A stretch of 64,000 nt of DNA from the NCBI GenBank assembly GCA_026709415.1, contig JAPOSZ010000014.1, positions 124,001-188,000 on the forward strand, written 5' to 3'. Positions 10,018 through 18,344 of this stretch are shown piece after piece. How positions within the stretch are numbered: position 1 is the stretch's first letter; each line of letters opens with the position of its first letter. Below the pieces are notes generated by a model that saw only the letters and a program-made list of their open reading frames with translations, was not told where the DNA came from and searched no databases. The translations under genes were made by a program, and so were the position numbers. The stretch is from Flavobacteriaceae bacterium. Its GTDB lineage: Bacteria; Bacteroidota; Bacteroidia; Flavobacteriales; Flavobacteriaceae.

Positions 10018-11429
10018 AAACTGAAGAAAAATTTAAAAGCAGTTTAAAACTTGCAGCTATTGGAGATGCTTTAGGATGGATGACTGAGTTTAAAAACAGC
10101 ATAATTCCAATAGAGAAAAAACCTGAAATGAATCGTATAACTTCATTTCACAAATGGAAAAAACTTGTAGGTGGTAGATTTCACCTTTATATTGATGAAA
10201 TTGAACCAGGTTCGTATTCTGATGATACTCAGTTAATGCTTTCGGTTGCCCGTTCGATTGAACCCGACGGTTTGGTTGATCAAAAATATTTTGCAACAAA
10301 AGAATTACCTGATTGGCTACTTTACTCTAGAGGAGCAGGGAGAACGATCAAAAATGCTGCAGAGAGACTATTTAATGTGAAAAAACCAGAATGGGATAAC
10401 AACTTTTTCAAATTCAGAGTAGGGAAAAATACCATTGATTATCGTGAATGTGGAGCAAATGGTGCTGCTATGAGGATATTGCCCATTGCATTAGCCAATT
10501 TCGGAGATTCCGATAAAATTAAAAAAGAAATTTTCAAAAATAGTATTATCACTCATGGACATCCACGAGCCATTTTAGGGGCAATGCTCTACGGATATGC
10601 TATCAACACCATTTTAAGTCTTCATCCTGATAATTTCAGTTACAAGGATTTCCTTATTGAGCTAGGTAAAGATATTCATCAAAAGTTTTCGATTGATTTC
10701 TTAGATAATTTAGAACTTCTTAATAAGTGGGAAGGAAAATGGGATAAAAAATCAAAAGAACCATTTCGAACTGAATTTAGGTTAATTCGATCTGAAACTC
10801 ATAGGCACCTACAAATTGTCTATAAATCCATAACCAACAATGTACCAGATTCAGATGTTCTAAAAGAACTAGGTTGTTATGAAGAAGAGACAAAAGGTTC
10901 AGGTACTTCTACCGTAATTGCAGGGGTTTATTTGACTTGTAAGTATTCAAAAGAACCCATAAATGGAATTACACAAGCTGTCAATTCAATTGGGACAGAC
11001 ACAGATAGTATAGCTGCTTTTGCTGGTGGTTTACTCGGAGCATTACATGGTGAGGAGTTAATTATACCAGCAGAATTGCAAGCTGTTCAAGACTTTGATT
11101 ATATAGATAAAGTTTCAAAACGTTTATTTGAAATTCATGAAAACCGAGTAGAAAAAATTGAAAGACCAGATACGGATGATACGACTTCTCCTGGTTCGTT
11201 GTTTTTAGTCAAGATAAATGAAAAAGGAATTAAATCAATTTCTGAAATTGAAGATGAAAGTTTAAAAGAGGGGAATAAAGTTTTTCTTGAAACTTTAGGC
11301 GAAGGGAAAATTGAAACCATTAACAGACAGATGAAGTTTGCTGAAGGTAAATATAAACTGATTTTGGATGTGCAATTTGAAATGGGGCAGTCTTGTCGGT
11401 TTGTGATATCGTTGAGTATGAAAAGGTAG
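10014..11429 (+). CDS. ADP-ribosylglycohydrolase with Tudor-like tail; candidate antitoxin
   Basis: 471 residues, a close paralogue of the first two domains of the gene just upstream but with no DarT domain. All family motifs look intact: GDALGWMTEF near the start, YSDDTQ, SRGAGRT, GANGAAMR, THGHPRA, and GTDTDS for the second metal. ARH-type enzymes remove ADP-ribose from modified targets using two magnesium ions. The C-terminal ~80 residues carry the same GEGKI-containing small beta domain. The ATG overlaps the stop of the DarT fusion (ATGA), the arrangement expected of a toxin followed by its coupled antitoxin; I infer that it reverses the DarT-like modification. A 137-base block is identical to the upstream copy (10482-10618 versus 8428-8564). 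Confidence 0.85.
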   Translation: MKTEEKFKSSLKLAAIGDALGWMTEFKNSIIPIEKKPEMNRITSFHKWKKLVGGRFHLYIDEIEPGSYSDDTQLMLSVARSIEPDGLVDQKYFATKELPDWLLYSRGAGRTIKNAAERLFNVKKPEWDNNFFKFRVGKNTIDYRECGANGAAMRILPIALANFGDSDKIKKEIFKNSIITHGHPRAILGAMLYGYAINTILSLHPDNFSYKDFLIELGKDIHQKFSIDFLDNLELLNKWEGKWDKKSKEPFRTEFRLIRSETHRHLQIVYKSITNNVPDSDVLKELGCYEEETKGSGTSTVIAGVYLTCKYSKEPINGITQAVNSIGTDTDSIAAFAGGLLGALHGEELIIPAELQAVQDFDYIDKVSKRLFEIHENRVEKIERPDTDDTTSPGSLFLVKINEKGIKSISEIEDESLKEGNKVFLETLGEGKIETINRQMKFAEGKYKLILDVQFEMGQSCRFVISLSMKR

Positions 11430-12345
11430 GTAAAGTAAGATTATTAATAGAAAATGAATAAACTGGAGTAGGTTATCAACTAAACTAAATTTAGAATACA
11501 AATGATGAAAAACACCGAATAAAGGAGTCGCACAAAAATGATAGTTGAGTCTACTTCCTCCAACGGGTTTTCTTAGGAATTATAGTGCCGTTTAATTATT
11601 GATTGAGAAAGAACGCTTTATATTGAAGTAATTGTCAAAAAAACTAAAATATCGAGTAAATGAAAATTTGGTTAATGAATTATCGGTAGTGAGGCGAATT
11701 CAACGTGACAAAGTTCATCGATTCAATCATACGGAACCAACCATAGAGTTCTCCCTTATTGATCAAATAAGGTTTATCAATACTAAGTCAGGATTTGAAA
11801 CTAGGATGCTCTCAAGTGTTCATTATTTCACAACAATTCTGCTTATTTCTATGAGTCAAAAAAATCCAAACAAATAGGGATAGAACTTATAATTTAGTTT
11901 CGCGAAAAATCGGTACACGGTGGTAGGTTTTGGAAACCTAAGAGAAATTGAAAAAAGACAGTTAAAGGTGTTCCAATTTATTCGATAGGAATAGTTTGTT
12001 GGATAGAGACTATCATAGGTCTAAAGAGGTAGAAGTTAAAAATCCGAAAAAAGCAGAGGCAACCCTCAACAAACATAACTTTACTCTCAATCGGTTACTA
12101 ATGATGAAATGTATTGAACAATCTATACATTACGATATATTTTGAAATGAGATTTGATTGATTGTCACTACTTCGGGAAAACTTCCAATGAGCAATTTTA
12201 TGGGCTAAGCTGTTAAATCATAAAGGAATATTGTTGGAGGATTACCATCACAAAAAAAGAAAAGGGATGAATATCAATACAAGTTTGTTGTTTTTTCAAA
12301 TCATTCATCTCTAAAAAAAGTGAATCAATAAAAAATGGCCATTTC
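11430..12345. other. No supported gene between ARH gene and insertion sequence
   Basis: AT-rich, with stops in all frames except a weak open stretch at 11632-11877 on the plus strand (TTG start, 81 residues, no recognisable motif, composition like its surroundings). I see no RNA gene, terminator or repeat. It may be a decayed region, as it separates the conflict block from the insertion sequence. Confidence 0.5.
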
Positions 12346-12365
12346 TTAACGGAAGTTTGTCTTTT
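12346..12365 (+). repeat. Left terminal inverted repeat of IS1634-type element
   Basis: TTAACGGAAGTTTGTCTTTT; a perfect 20-base match to the complement of 14473-14492. The first ATG of the transposase lies 176 bases inside. A short CCCCTCTGGGGG palindrome near 12444 sits between this end and the gene. Confidence 0.85.
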
Positions 12366-12540
12366 GGCATAAATCAGCCTAAAATTCCTGATTTCGTCTC
12401 ATTATCATTTAGCATTCCTCGTGTATTTACTGACTTTGAGACCCCTCTGGGGGCATGGTTTTTTGTTCGTTGATATGTAGTGCGTCGTGTCGTGTGTATT
12501 TTGTTTTATTTCTTTATCGTTGTCCTATCCATCATGAATG

Positions 12541-14340
12541 ATGTTTATCCGAAGACGATTGAATATCGACAAAAGTGGCCAAAAACGATACGGCTATTCT
12601 CTCTGTGAATCCAAAAGAGTCCATGGGGATTCCAAGAACTGGACCTTATGGAACTTGGGGCAAGATGTTTCATGAGCCCAGGAGCACTGGGCGATGTGTT
12701 GCCAACTAGTCGAAGACCAGCTCAAAAAACGCACGGATCGATGGATCAAGGAAGTTCCTTCTGATGTCATCCAACAAGCCGATCAGATGGTAGAGCAATG
12801 ACAGGCCAAAGGCTATGAGATCGGAAAAAGGTTCGATGCTCGAGAAAAAATCATGGTGAATGAAACTCAGGTGCCTCAGACGCGAACGGTGGGTGGGGAA
12901 CGCGTCGCCTTAAAGGCTTTTGAAGATTTTGACTTTATCGAGGAGTTAAAAGCCATTGGTTTGACGTCCTATCAACAAAAAGTCGCCATTGGTTTGATGA
13001 TTGGTCGGATGATGTCTCCAGGTAGCGATCGCCATACCTATCATTGGATGGCTAAAAAATCGAGTTTGTTAGAACTCTTGGGGGGATTGAAAAACCCGCC
13101 CTGTCCCAGCAGTTTCTATCGAGTGAGCGATGCTTTGCAAAACAACCAGGAACGGTTCATTGATTTTCTTTATCGGAGATCTCAGAAATTGGTGAATCAA
13201 AAGTCCGTTATTGTTTTTTATGATTGGACCAATATTTACTATACCGGGAAAAAGAGAGGCCATCTTTTGGCCTATGGTCACAGTAAAGAAAAGCGTTCGG
13301 ATGATTTGTTGGTGACTCTGGCCTTGACCATGGATAGCCGAGGTTTTCCGCAATCGACCAAACGGTATCCAGGCAATATCAGCGAACCCAAAACCTTTCG
13401 GGAGACGGTGGATGCGTTGAAGATGGCCGAGGGGACTGCCATCGTCATGGATCGTGGGATCACCCGTCAAGAAAATTTAGATGACTTGGCCCAAAAGGGC
13501 TGGCATTGGATGACCGTCGATCGTCAAAAACCAAAGGCGGTACCCAGCAGGCCTTGTGATGCCACCGTTTCGCTCTCTAAGAAAACGCTTCAGGCCTGGT
13601 GATTATCTTCTGATGATCGAGAAAAGAAAATCTGTGTTTTCAGTGCGGATAAGGAAAAAAAAGAAAGAGCCATCATGGACAAAAAGCGAGAACAATATCG
13701 AACGGCTTTAAAGGCCTTGAATGCGGGGATTTCCAAAACCAGAGGTCCCAAACCGATCGATCAAGTCCAGCAGAGCATCGGCAAACTTTCTGAAAAGTAT
13801 CGCTCCATTGCCCATCATTTTGAGGTACCGGTGATCCCCAAAGAAAACCGTTCTCATGCCCAAGAAATCCGTATTGAAAACAAACCGGCGTATCAACATC
13901 GGGAGGAGATGATGGGCATGTATGTCATTCGTAGCAGTCACAAAAACTGGCCTATCGGCAGAATAGTCAAAACCTATCATGGATTGAATGAGATGGAACA
14001 GACTTTTCGGTCCTTAACGTCTGATTGACGGCTTCGTCCGTTACACCATCAAATCGATCATCGGATTGAGGGGCATATCAACATCGCGATCATAGCGTAT
14101 GACTTGGTGCATTACATCCGTACCAAACTCCGGCAGCATCATATTCGCGATTCATGGGAATCCATTCAAAAAGAACTCAATAGTTGGAAACGAACCATGG
14201 TGATGTTATCGAAAAATCGCAAAAGACGAATCGAGTTATTGGTCGATGCTGAACCAGAGGACTTGAGTCGCCACATCAGGAATCACATGGGATTAGAAAA
14301 ATCAAACCGTCTGGTGAAAAGAGTCGTCAAACTTCGCTGA
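12541..14340 (+). pseudogene. IS1634-family transposase with four in-frame TGA codons
   Basis: A single uninterrupted frame of 600 codons from ATG 12541 (MFIRRRLNIDKSG, a usual N-terminus for the family) to the stop at 14338-14340. There are no frameshifts, but TGA occurs at codons 45 (12673), 87 (12799), 354 (13600) and 496 (14026). The catalytic acids can be placed as FYDWTNIYY, VMDRG and GLNEMEQTF, the D-D-E of IS4-like enzymes. Length and order are those of a complete transposase. As other genes in the window end in TGA, this is read as stop, and the element should not move by itself. Confidence 0.85.
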
Positions 14341-14350
14341 ACAACCTCCA

Positions 14351-14390
14351 TGGGGCTTAAAGGATTTTGCCCCACCTTTCTTTTCGTTTT
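14351..14390 (+). terminator. Hairpin with T-rich tail after the transposase
   Basis: TGGGGC at 14351-14356 pairs with GCCCCA at 14369-14374 around a 12-base loop, followed by a T-rich run. It lies ten bases after the transposase stop, where a terminator is expected. Confidence 0.5.
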
Positions 14391-14472
14391 CTAAATAATC
14401 AAATTAAAAACGTGGTGCGTCGTTGAGACTTTTTTGAACTTAACAAATTGATTATCATATTGTTAAAAAACA

Positions 14473-14492
14473 AAAAGACAAACTTCCGTTAA
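14473..14492 (-). repeat. Right terminal inverted repeat of IS1634-type element
   Basis: AAAAGACAAACTTCCGTTAA, the exact complement of the left end at 12346-12365. It defines the right boundary of the element, 108 bases before the AAA+ gene. Confidence 0.85.
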
Positions 14493-14599
14493 ATATCGTA
14501 ATAAAGCCAATTATTTTGAGATTGGAGGGAATAGATTGACGTTCTGTAAATCAAGCCGCATGGACAGATTTTCTTTAGTAAATTTGTGATATTGATGGT

Positions 14600-15718
14600 A
14601 TGAATAAGTCTAAAAAAACAAAACCCCATGAAATAATATCTAATCGTGGTTTCGCAAAATACTTCCATGGTAGAAAAGAGATTTTAAGAAATTTTACAGT
14701 CCTTTTGGAGGATTCATTGAGAAATAACAAAGGCACGAACTTTCTCTTTCAAGGGGCTCCAGGAGTTGGTAAAACAGCTCTACTCGAAAAGTGTAAAGAG
14801 ATGGCAATAAATAAAGGCTGGGATGTTGTCAAAATAAAACCTAGTGGATTATGGAATCCTAATCAATTGAAAAAATATCTTGGTTCTGAACGGATGATGA
14901 AACTCCAAAAGCTATCATTGAAAGGTGAGGTCGGAGGGATAGGTGGACATGCAGAGATTGAGTTCTCTAAAAAATCGGTTTTAGAAATTTTAGAAACGGG
15001 AAAATCGCCACTATTATTGACATTAGACGAAGCTCAGACGCTTGGCGGAAATAACCGACCTCCTGATGAACATCTCAGCACAGTAACAGACGTATTGGAT
15101 GAAATCCATAATGGAGAGTTTCAACGTCCATTAATCCTTGTGATTAGTGGATTAGGCCCCACAAGAAATATTTTGAAGTCTTTTGGTATTTCTAGATTTA
15201 ATACAAAATGTAGTATTGATTTAGGACCATTAGATAAAAAATCTGAACGAGCCGTCATCAACGATTGGTTGGTTCGAGAGGGGAAAGCTAGAGAAACCCC
15301 CAATGTATGGATTGGTAGTATTACAAAAGAAACTCATCAGTGGCCTCACCATATCATGTCCTACGTGATTCCAGCGGTCAATGAGTTGCAGAAGGCCAAT
15401 GGAAATATGACATCAGAATTGCTGAAAAAAGTGATGATTGCAGGAAGGAAAGATCGGTTTGATTATTATGAAAAGAGAACGTCAGAGTTTGATAAATTGG
15501 ATCGTCACGTGATTGCTAAAACATTTGCTTTTGATGATGAAATGGAAGGATTTCATCGGAAACAAATTGTATCGTCATTTTCAAATGAATTTAACGCCAG
15601 TGAGTCTAAAGAATTATTTGATAAAGCATTGCTTAATGGAGTTATCAGTATGGATGGTGATAGCTATAAAATCTCTATTCCGTCAATGAAAGATTGGCTA
15701 TTATCCAATTATTCTTAA
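14600..15718 (+). CDS. AAA+ ATPase, Orc/STAND-like, function unknown
   Basis: 372 residues. Walker A GAPGVGKT lies at residues 52-59 and Walker B LLLTLDEAQ at about 137-145, followed by a sensor-like segment VISGLGPTRN. The N-terminal motif RGFAKYFHGR just before the P-loop is shared with the split paralogue at 25674 (RGRAHYFHGR). The C-terminal ~100 residues look like a helical lid and a winged-helix-like end (GDSYKISIPSMKDWLL). Nothing in it names a substrate. The family resembles small bacterial ATP-binding proteins found near mobile elements; here it stands alone directly after the insertion sequence. No signal peptide or membrane segment. Confidence 0.8.
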   Translation: MNKSKKTKPHEIISNRGFAKYFHGRKEILRNFTVLLEDSLRNNKGTNFLFQGAPGVGKTALLEKCKEMAINKGWDVVKIKPSGLWNPNQLKKYLGSERMMKLQKLSLKGEVGGIGGHAEIEFSKKSVLEILETGKSPLLLTLDEAQTLGGNNRPPDEHLSTVTDVLDEIHNGEFQRPLILVISGLGPTRNILKSFGISRFNTKCSIDLGPLDKKSERAVINDWLVREGKARETPNVWIGSITKETHQWPHHIMSYVIPAVNELQKANGNMTSELLKKVMIAGRKDRFDYYEKRTSEFDKLDRHVIAKTFAFDDEMEGFHRKQIVSSFSNEFNASESKELFDKALLNGVISMDGDSYKISIPSMKDWLLSNYS

Positions 15719-16082
15719 AAGTGAAATCAAGAGCATGATGCCTCCGAATTGAGGAAAAACGACTGAAGTCATAGAGATTTTTTTGCACTAATACTTATGT
15801 GCGTTTTAAATTACCTTTCAAAGTCAGAGCAGTATCTTTGAATCTCATGCTGTACTAACTTTATTTAACGGCAATGAGAGTCGAATTAAATATCTATAGT
15901 ACAGAATACAAATGGGTATAAGATTTTGGATTTACTTCACAAAGGGGATAAAGGAGAAAATAAGCTCTAAAAAAAAAGGGATTATATACTTGAGTGCCCA
16001 AATTTGACTCCAAAAAAATATATCAAAAAATGGAAAAACCGAACATCCAATCCTGTAAAAACACGATGCCAAACCTTACCGA
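15719..16082. other. No gene seen
   Basis: AT-rich spacer between the AAA+ gene and the amidase. A stretch reading ATTATATACTTGAG at about 15981 may be part of a promoter for the amidase, but I cannot assign boxes with confidence. Confidence 0.4.
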
Positions 16083-16655
16083 ATGAGTTGCCGAATGTGG
16101 ATCTTGTCTATTTTCTTGGGGGTATGGAGCATAATCAATCCATCTAATCTTCCCATTGAAAAACCTATCCTAGCCACTACCGCCACTCGGCCAATCACTC
16201 ATTTAATCATTCATGCCAGCGCTACCAAGGCAGGCCATAAAGTCTCCGCTGAAACCATCTTACGTTGGCACAGCGCCCCGCCACCGCAAGGACGAGGATG
16301 GACCATTGGAGGTTATCATTGTTTGGTTTCATTAAACGGGCAAGTGGAACAATTGTATCCATTAGATTCAATCACCAATGGAGCCATGGGAATCAATGAC
16401 CAAGCCGTGCATGTATGTTATATTGGTGGAGTCGATGAACACCGCCATCCTCAAGACACCCGGACGAAACGTCAAAAAAAGGCCTTAGCAAAATTGGTAT
16501 GGGCGATGATCGATGAATTTCCGGATATTATTATCGGAGGTCATGATGATATTCGAGCATGGCAAGGTCATCGTCACAAGGCTTGTCCCTCATTTGACAC
16601 TACTGCTTGGTTGAAAACCATCGGAGTGGATGAAAAACATTTTTTAATACCATAA
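16083..16655 (+). CDS. N-acetylmuramoyl-L-alanine amidase, T7-lysozyme-like (Amidase_2)
   Basis: 190 residues. The first ~20 (MSCRMWILSIFLGVWS) are hydrophobic and look like a signal peptide or anchor. The Amidase_2 fold follows: His44 in HLIIHAS, GGYHCLVSLNG, and GHDDIR with the zinc-binding end KACPSFD near residue 167. These match the His-His-Cys zinc site of T7 lysozyme and peptidoglycan-recognition amidases, which cut the bond between N-acetylmuramic acid and L-alanine. Proteins of this short type are common in Bacteroidota genomes and prophages. It stands alone with about 340 bases on each side. Fairly sure of family; role (wall turnover or phage-derived) unknown. Confidence 0.85.
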   Translation: MSCRMWILSIFLGVWSIINPSNLPIEKPILATTATRPITHLIIHASATKAGHKVSAETILRWHSAPPPQGRGWTIGGYHCLVSLNGQVEQLYPLDSITNGAMGINDQAVHVCYIGGVDEHRHPQDTRTKRQKKALAKLVWAMIDEFPDIIIGGHDDIRAWQGHRHKACPSFDTTAWLKTIGVDEKHFLIP

Positions 16656-16994
16656 TGAACATTCTATGTTCTCATATTGTCCATGAACCCCACCCCATTT
16701 CATCTCATGACTTAAGGATTTTCAAAAAGAATTTTGTCCGAAATCTTGGGGATTATATCCCTTTGTAACCACTTGACAATTTTTTCTTTGAATACATGCA
16801 CTCTTTTGACGCTCCATCGTTAAGTTACCAAAAAATAACCAAAAATTAGCATACCCTTTACCAATGAATTGCCTAGTGGTTACAAAAGGATATAAGTTCC
16901 AAAAAAAAACTAACAGATTTTGGGCTTATGCGGTCGTCTTGATGAATCAGGGGATTAGCTACAGATTTTTATACTTTTGGAGTAATTAAATTTA
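16656..16994. other. Spacer holding an imperfect inverted repeat
   Basis: No gene. ATATCCCTTTGTAACCAC at 16755-16772 is matched, with one difference, by the complement of GTGGTTACAAAAGGATAT at 16876-16893; imperfect pairing continues inward. The arms are about 100 bases apart and end 100 bases before the MNT/HEPN pair. It could be a small non-coding mobile remnant or a regulatory structure. Confidence 0.55.
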
Positions 16995-17324
16995 ATGATC
17001 ATGTTAACAACGAGAGAGCAAGAGATTATTATTGAAGTAATGAAGCCTTATAAACCAATAAAAATTGGTGTATCGAATTATTTTTTAGGCCATGCCCCAG
17101 ATGAAACGGAAATATTATACGATTTCAAAATGATACCAGGATATATTGAATTTATGGGGTTAATGGAAACATTAGAAGAAAAATTAAATCGAAAAATAGA
17201 TTTAACTTCGTTTGAATTCATTGATTCGACGATTAAAAATGAGGTTTTAAAAAACGCTGATATTTTTTATCATGGAAGCGGAAAAAAAACAGGAAGTTCT
17301 CAGAAGATTGGGGCATATTCGTGA
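16995..17324 (+). CDS. MNT-fold antitoxin homologue lacking the nucleotidyltransferase active site
   Basis: 109 residues, clearly related to the MNT gene at 53131-53433: shared PYxPxKIGV, a GYxxFxxLxxxLExKLNRKxDL stretch, and a matching C-terminal part. In the intact copy the catalytic segment reads GSVARGEERTDSDVDIAY. Here the equivalent reads NYFLGHAPDETEILYDF, so the GS pair and the Asp-x-Asp are all replaced. Minimal nucleotidyltransferases of this type AMPylate and silence their HEPN partner; this one should bind but not catalyse, if it works at all. The last ~50 bases overlap the HEPN gene, and residues after about 95 are an out-of-frame tail. It may be a pseudogene kept open by chance. 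Confidence 0.7.
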   Translation: MIMLTTREQEIIIEVMKPYKPIKIGVSNYFLGHAPDETEILYDFKMIPGYIEFMGLMETLEEKLNRKIDLTSFEFIDSTIKNEVLKNADIFYHGSGKKTGSSQKIGAYS

Positions 17325-17692
17325 AGCCATTGAGTATATACACAGCACTTTAAAGTCAGCAAAAACTTATGATGCATTTGTAGAGGATTCGGATAAAGCA
17401 ATTGCTATATCTAAAAAACTTCAAGATATTGGTGAATCTATCAATGTAGTTTATGACATTGATAAAAAATTACAAAAGGAATATCCTAATTTACAATGGT
17501 CTAAAATGATTGGAATGCGAAACAACATTTCACATCGGTTTTTCCAAAGTAAACATGAGAATTGTGTGGAAAACGGCAACAGAACAGTTACGTTCCTTAG
17601 AAAATGAAGTTAGCCAGTTTGAAAACTTTATCATTTTTTATAGAAAAGGAAGTGATGACCAATCCAAATGGAATAAAGAAGAAACCATTTGA
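17272..17692 (+). pseudogene. HEPN ribonuclease toxin, frameshifted after the active site
   Basis: The first frame (17272-17607, 111 residues) has a helical DUF86-type HEPN domain with the RX4H ribonuclease motif RNNISH near residue 82. Right after KHE the sequence shifts. The family's next motif, IVWKTATEQLRSLENEV, is in the +1 frame and runs to 17692. GAGAATTGTGTGG at 17554-17566 would read GAA ATT GTG TGG if one G were removed, so a one-base insertion explains it. The encoded protein keeps RX4H but has a wrong C-terminal helix. The start lies inside the MNT gene, the usual overlap for this operon. Toxin activity is doubtful. Confidence 0.75.
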
Positions 17693-18053
17693 TGCATTTA
17701 GATATGAAGTTAGACACTGATAGTGTAAATAAATGTGAAAAACAGGTGTTAAGAATAAGAACTCAATGTTTATTAAAGTTTTTAATAATATAAAATCGAC
17801 AAAAAACTTCTAAAAGGTCTTGTCAATCCCATATAATGAAATCTAATTTGGACTCTATGAATTTCAATGATAAGCTTCCATTTCTTTTTGAAAACCCACT
17901 TCATTAAAAGAAAATCTCTCCAAAACTTCATCCAAAAACAACCCCAATGATGGCAAAGCTCACCAGGATGCCGACACCGCTAGAGAATACGATTTAAATC
18001 AGTCTAATGCAAGGTAAACATATGAGTCCCTTAAAAAGGAATAAAACAAACTA
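17693..18053. other. No gene seen
   Basis: AT-rich spacer between the HEPN pseudogene and the small gene before the second Fic. TATGAGTCCCTTAAA at about 18022-18036 resembles one arm of the inverted repeat that flanks the other MNT/HEPN module (52711 and 53581), differing at one position. Confidence 0.4.
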
Positions 18054-18344
18054 ATGAAACGAGACAAAACATCAGTAAAAAAAGCATCCTTGAAAGAACA
18101 AAAAGAATTAGCCAATTATATTAGAGATTTCATAAAGAAAAATGGGGATCCTTATGATGAGGTTCGGTTTGAATTTGATGTCGACGAGCGAAGAGATTGT
18201 TGGAATTGGATGAATTTTTTAGGGTTTGTTAATGATTTAGAAGAAGCCATAAAAAACAATAGCTTATATGAGAAAAAGGATTTAGAAGATTTAAGGAATA
18301 TCACGAATCGTTTTTTTATTCAATATTATCAAGGTGAAAAATGA
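18054..18344 (+). CDS. Small acidic/basic helical protein, probable partner of the second Fic
   Basis: 96 residues, predicted mostly helical with many Lys, Glu and Asp (LKEQKELANYIRDFIKK, NDLEEAIKNNSLYEKKD). I do not recognise the family. Its stop overlaps the start of the Fic gene as ATGA (18341-18344), so the two are translationally coupled, the arrangement typical of an antitoxin or chaperone upstream of a toxin. It lacks the (S/T)xxxE(G/N) inhibitory motif of known Fic antitoxins, and the Fic itself has one, so it is not a standard FicA-type antitoxin. It is the only candidate of this kind beside the three Fic genes. Confidence 0.65.
   Translation: MKRDKTSVKKASLKEQKELANYIRDFIKKNGDPYDEVRFEFDVDERRDCWNWMNFLGFVNDLEEAIKNNSLYEKKDLEDLRNITNRFFIQYYQGEK

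Larger units (their letters stand above)
12346..14492 (+). mobile_element. IS1634-type insertion sequence, transposase nonsense-mutated
   Basis: About 2.15 kb bounded by 20-base inverted repeats TTAACGGAAGTTTGTCTTTT (12346-12365) and its exact complement (14473-14492). It carries one transposase reading frame of 600 codons with the DDE residues of the IS4/IS1634 group. Flanks are ATTTC on the left and ATATC on the right, a possible 5-bp target duplication with one mismatch, so the insertion is not very recent. The interior is GC-richer than neighbouring genes. Family placement rests on the transposase motifs. Confidence 0.85.

Noticed and set aside
11632..11877. 81-codon plus-strand open frame with TTG start
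   Set aside because: No motif, no ribosome site, no neighbours; kept only as a note in the gap entry.
12673..14028. Genetic-code change with TGA as an amino acid
   Set aside because: Genes around it, including both ends in the DarT/ARH array, use TGA as stop with ATGA overlaps, so the four TGA codons are lesions of the transposase only.
12337..14498. Exact target duplication of the IS1634-type element
   Set aside because: Flanks ATTTC and ATATC differ at one base, so only a degenerate duplication can be claimed.
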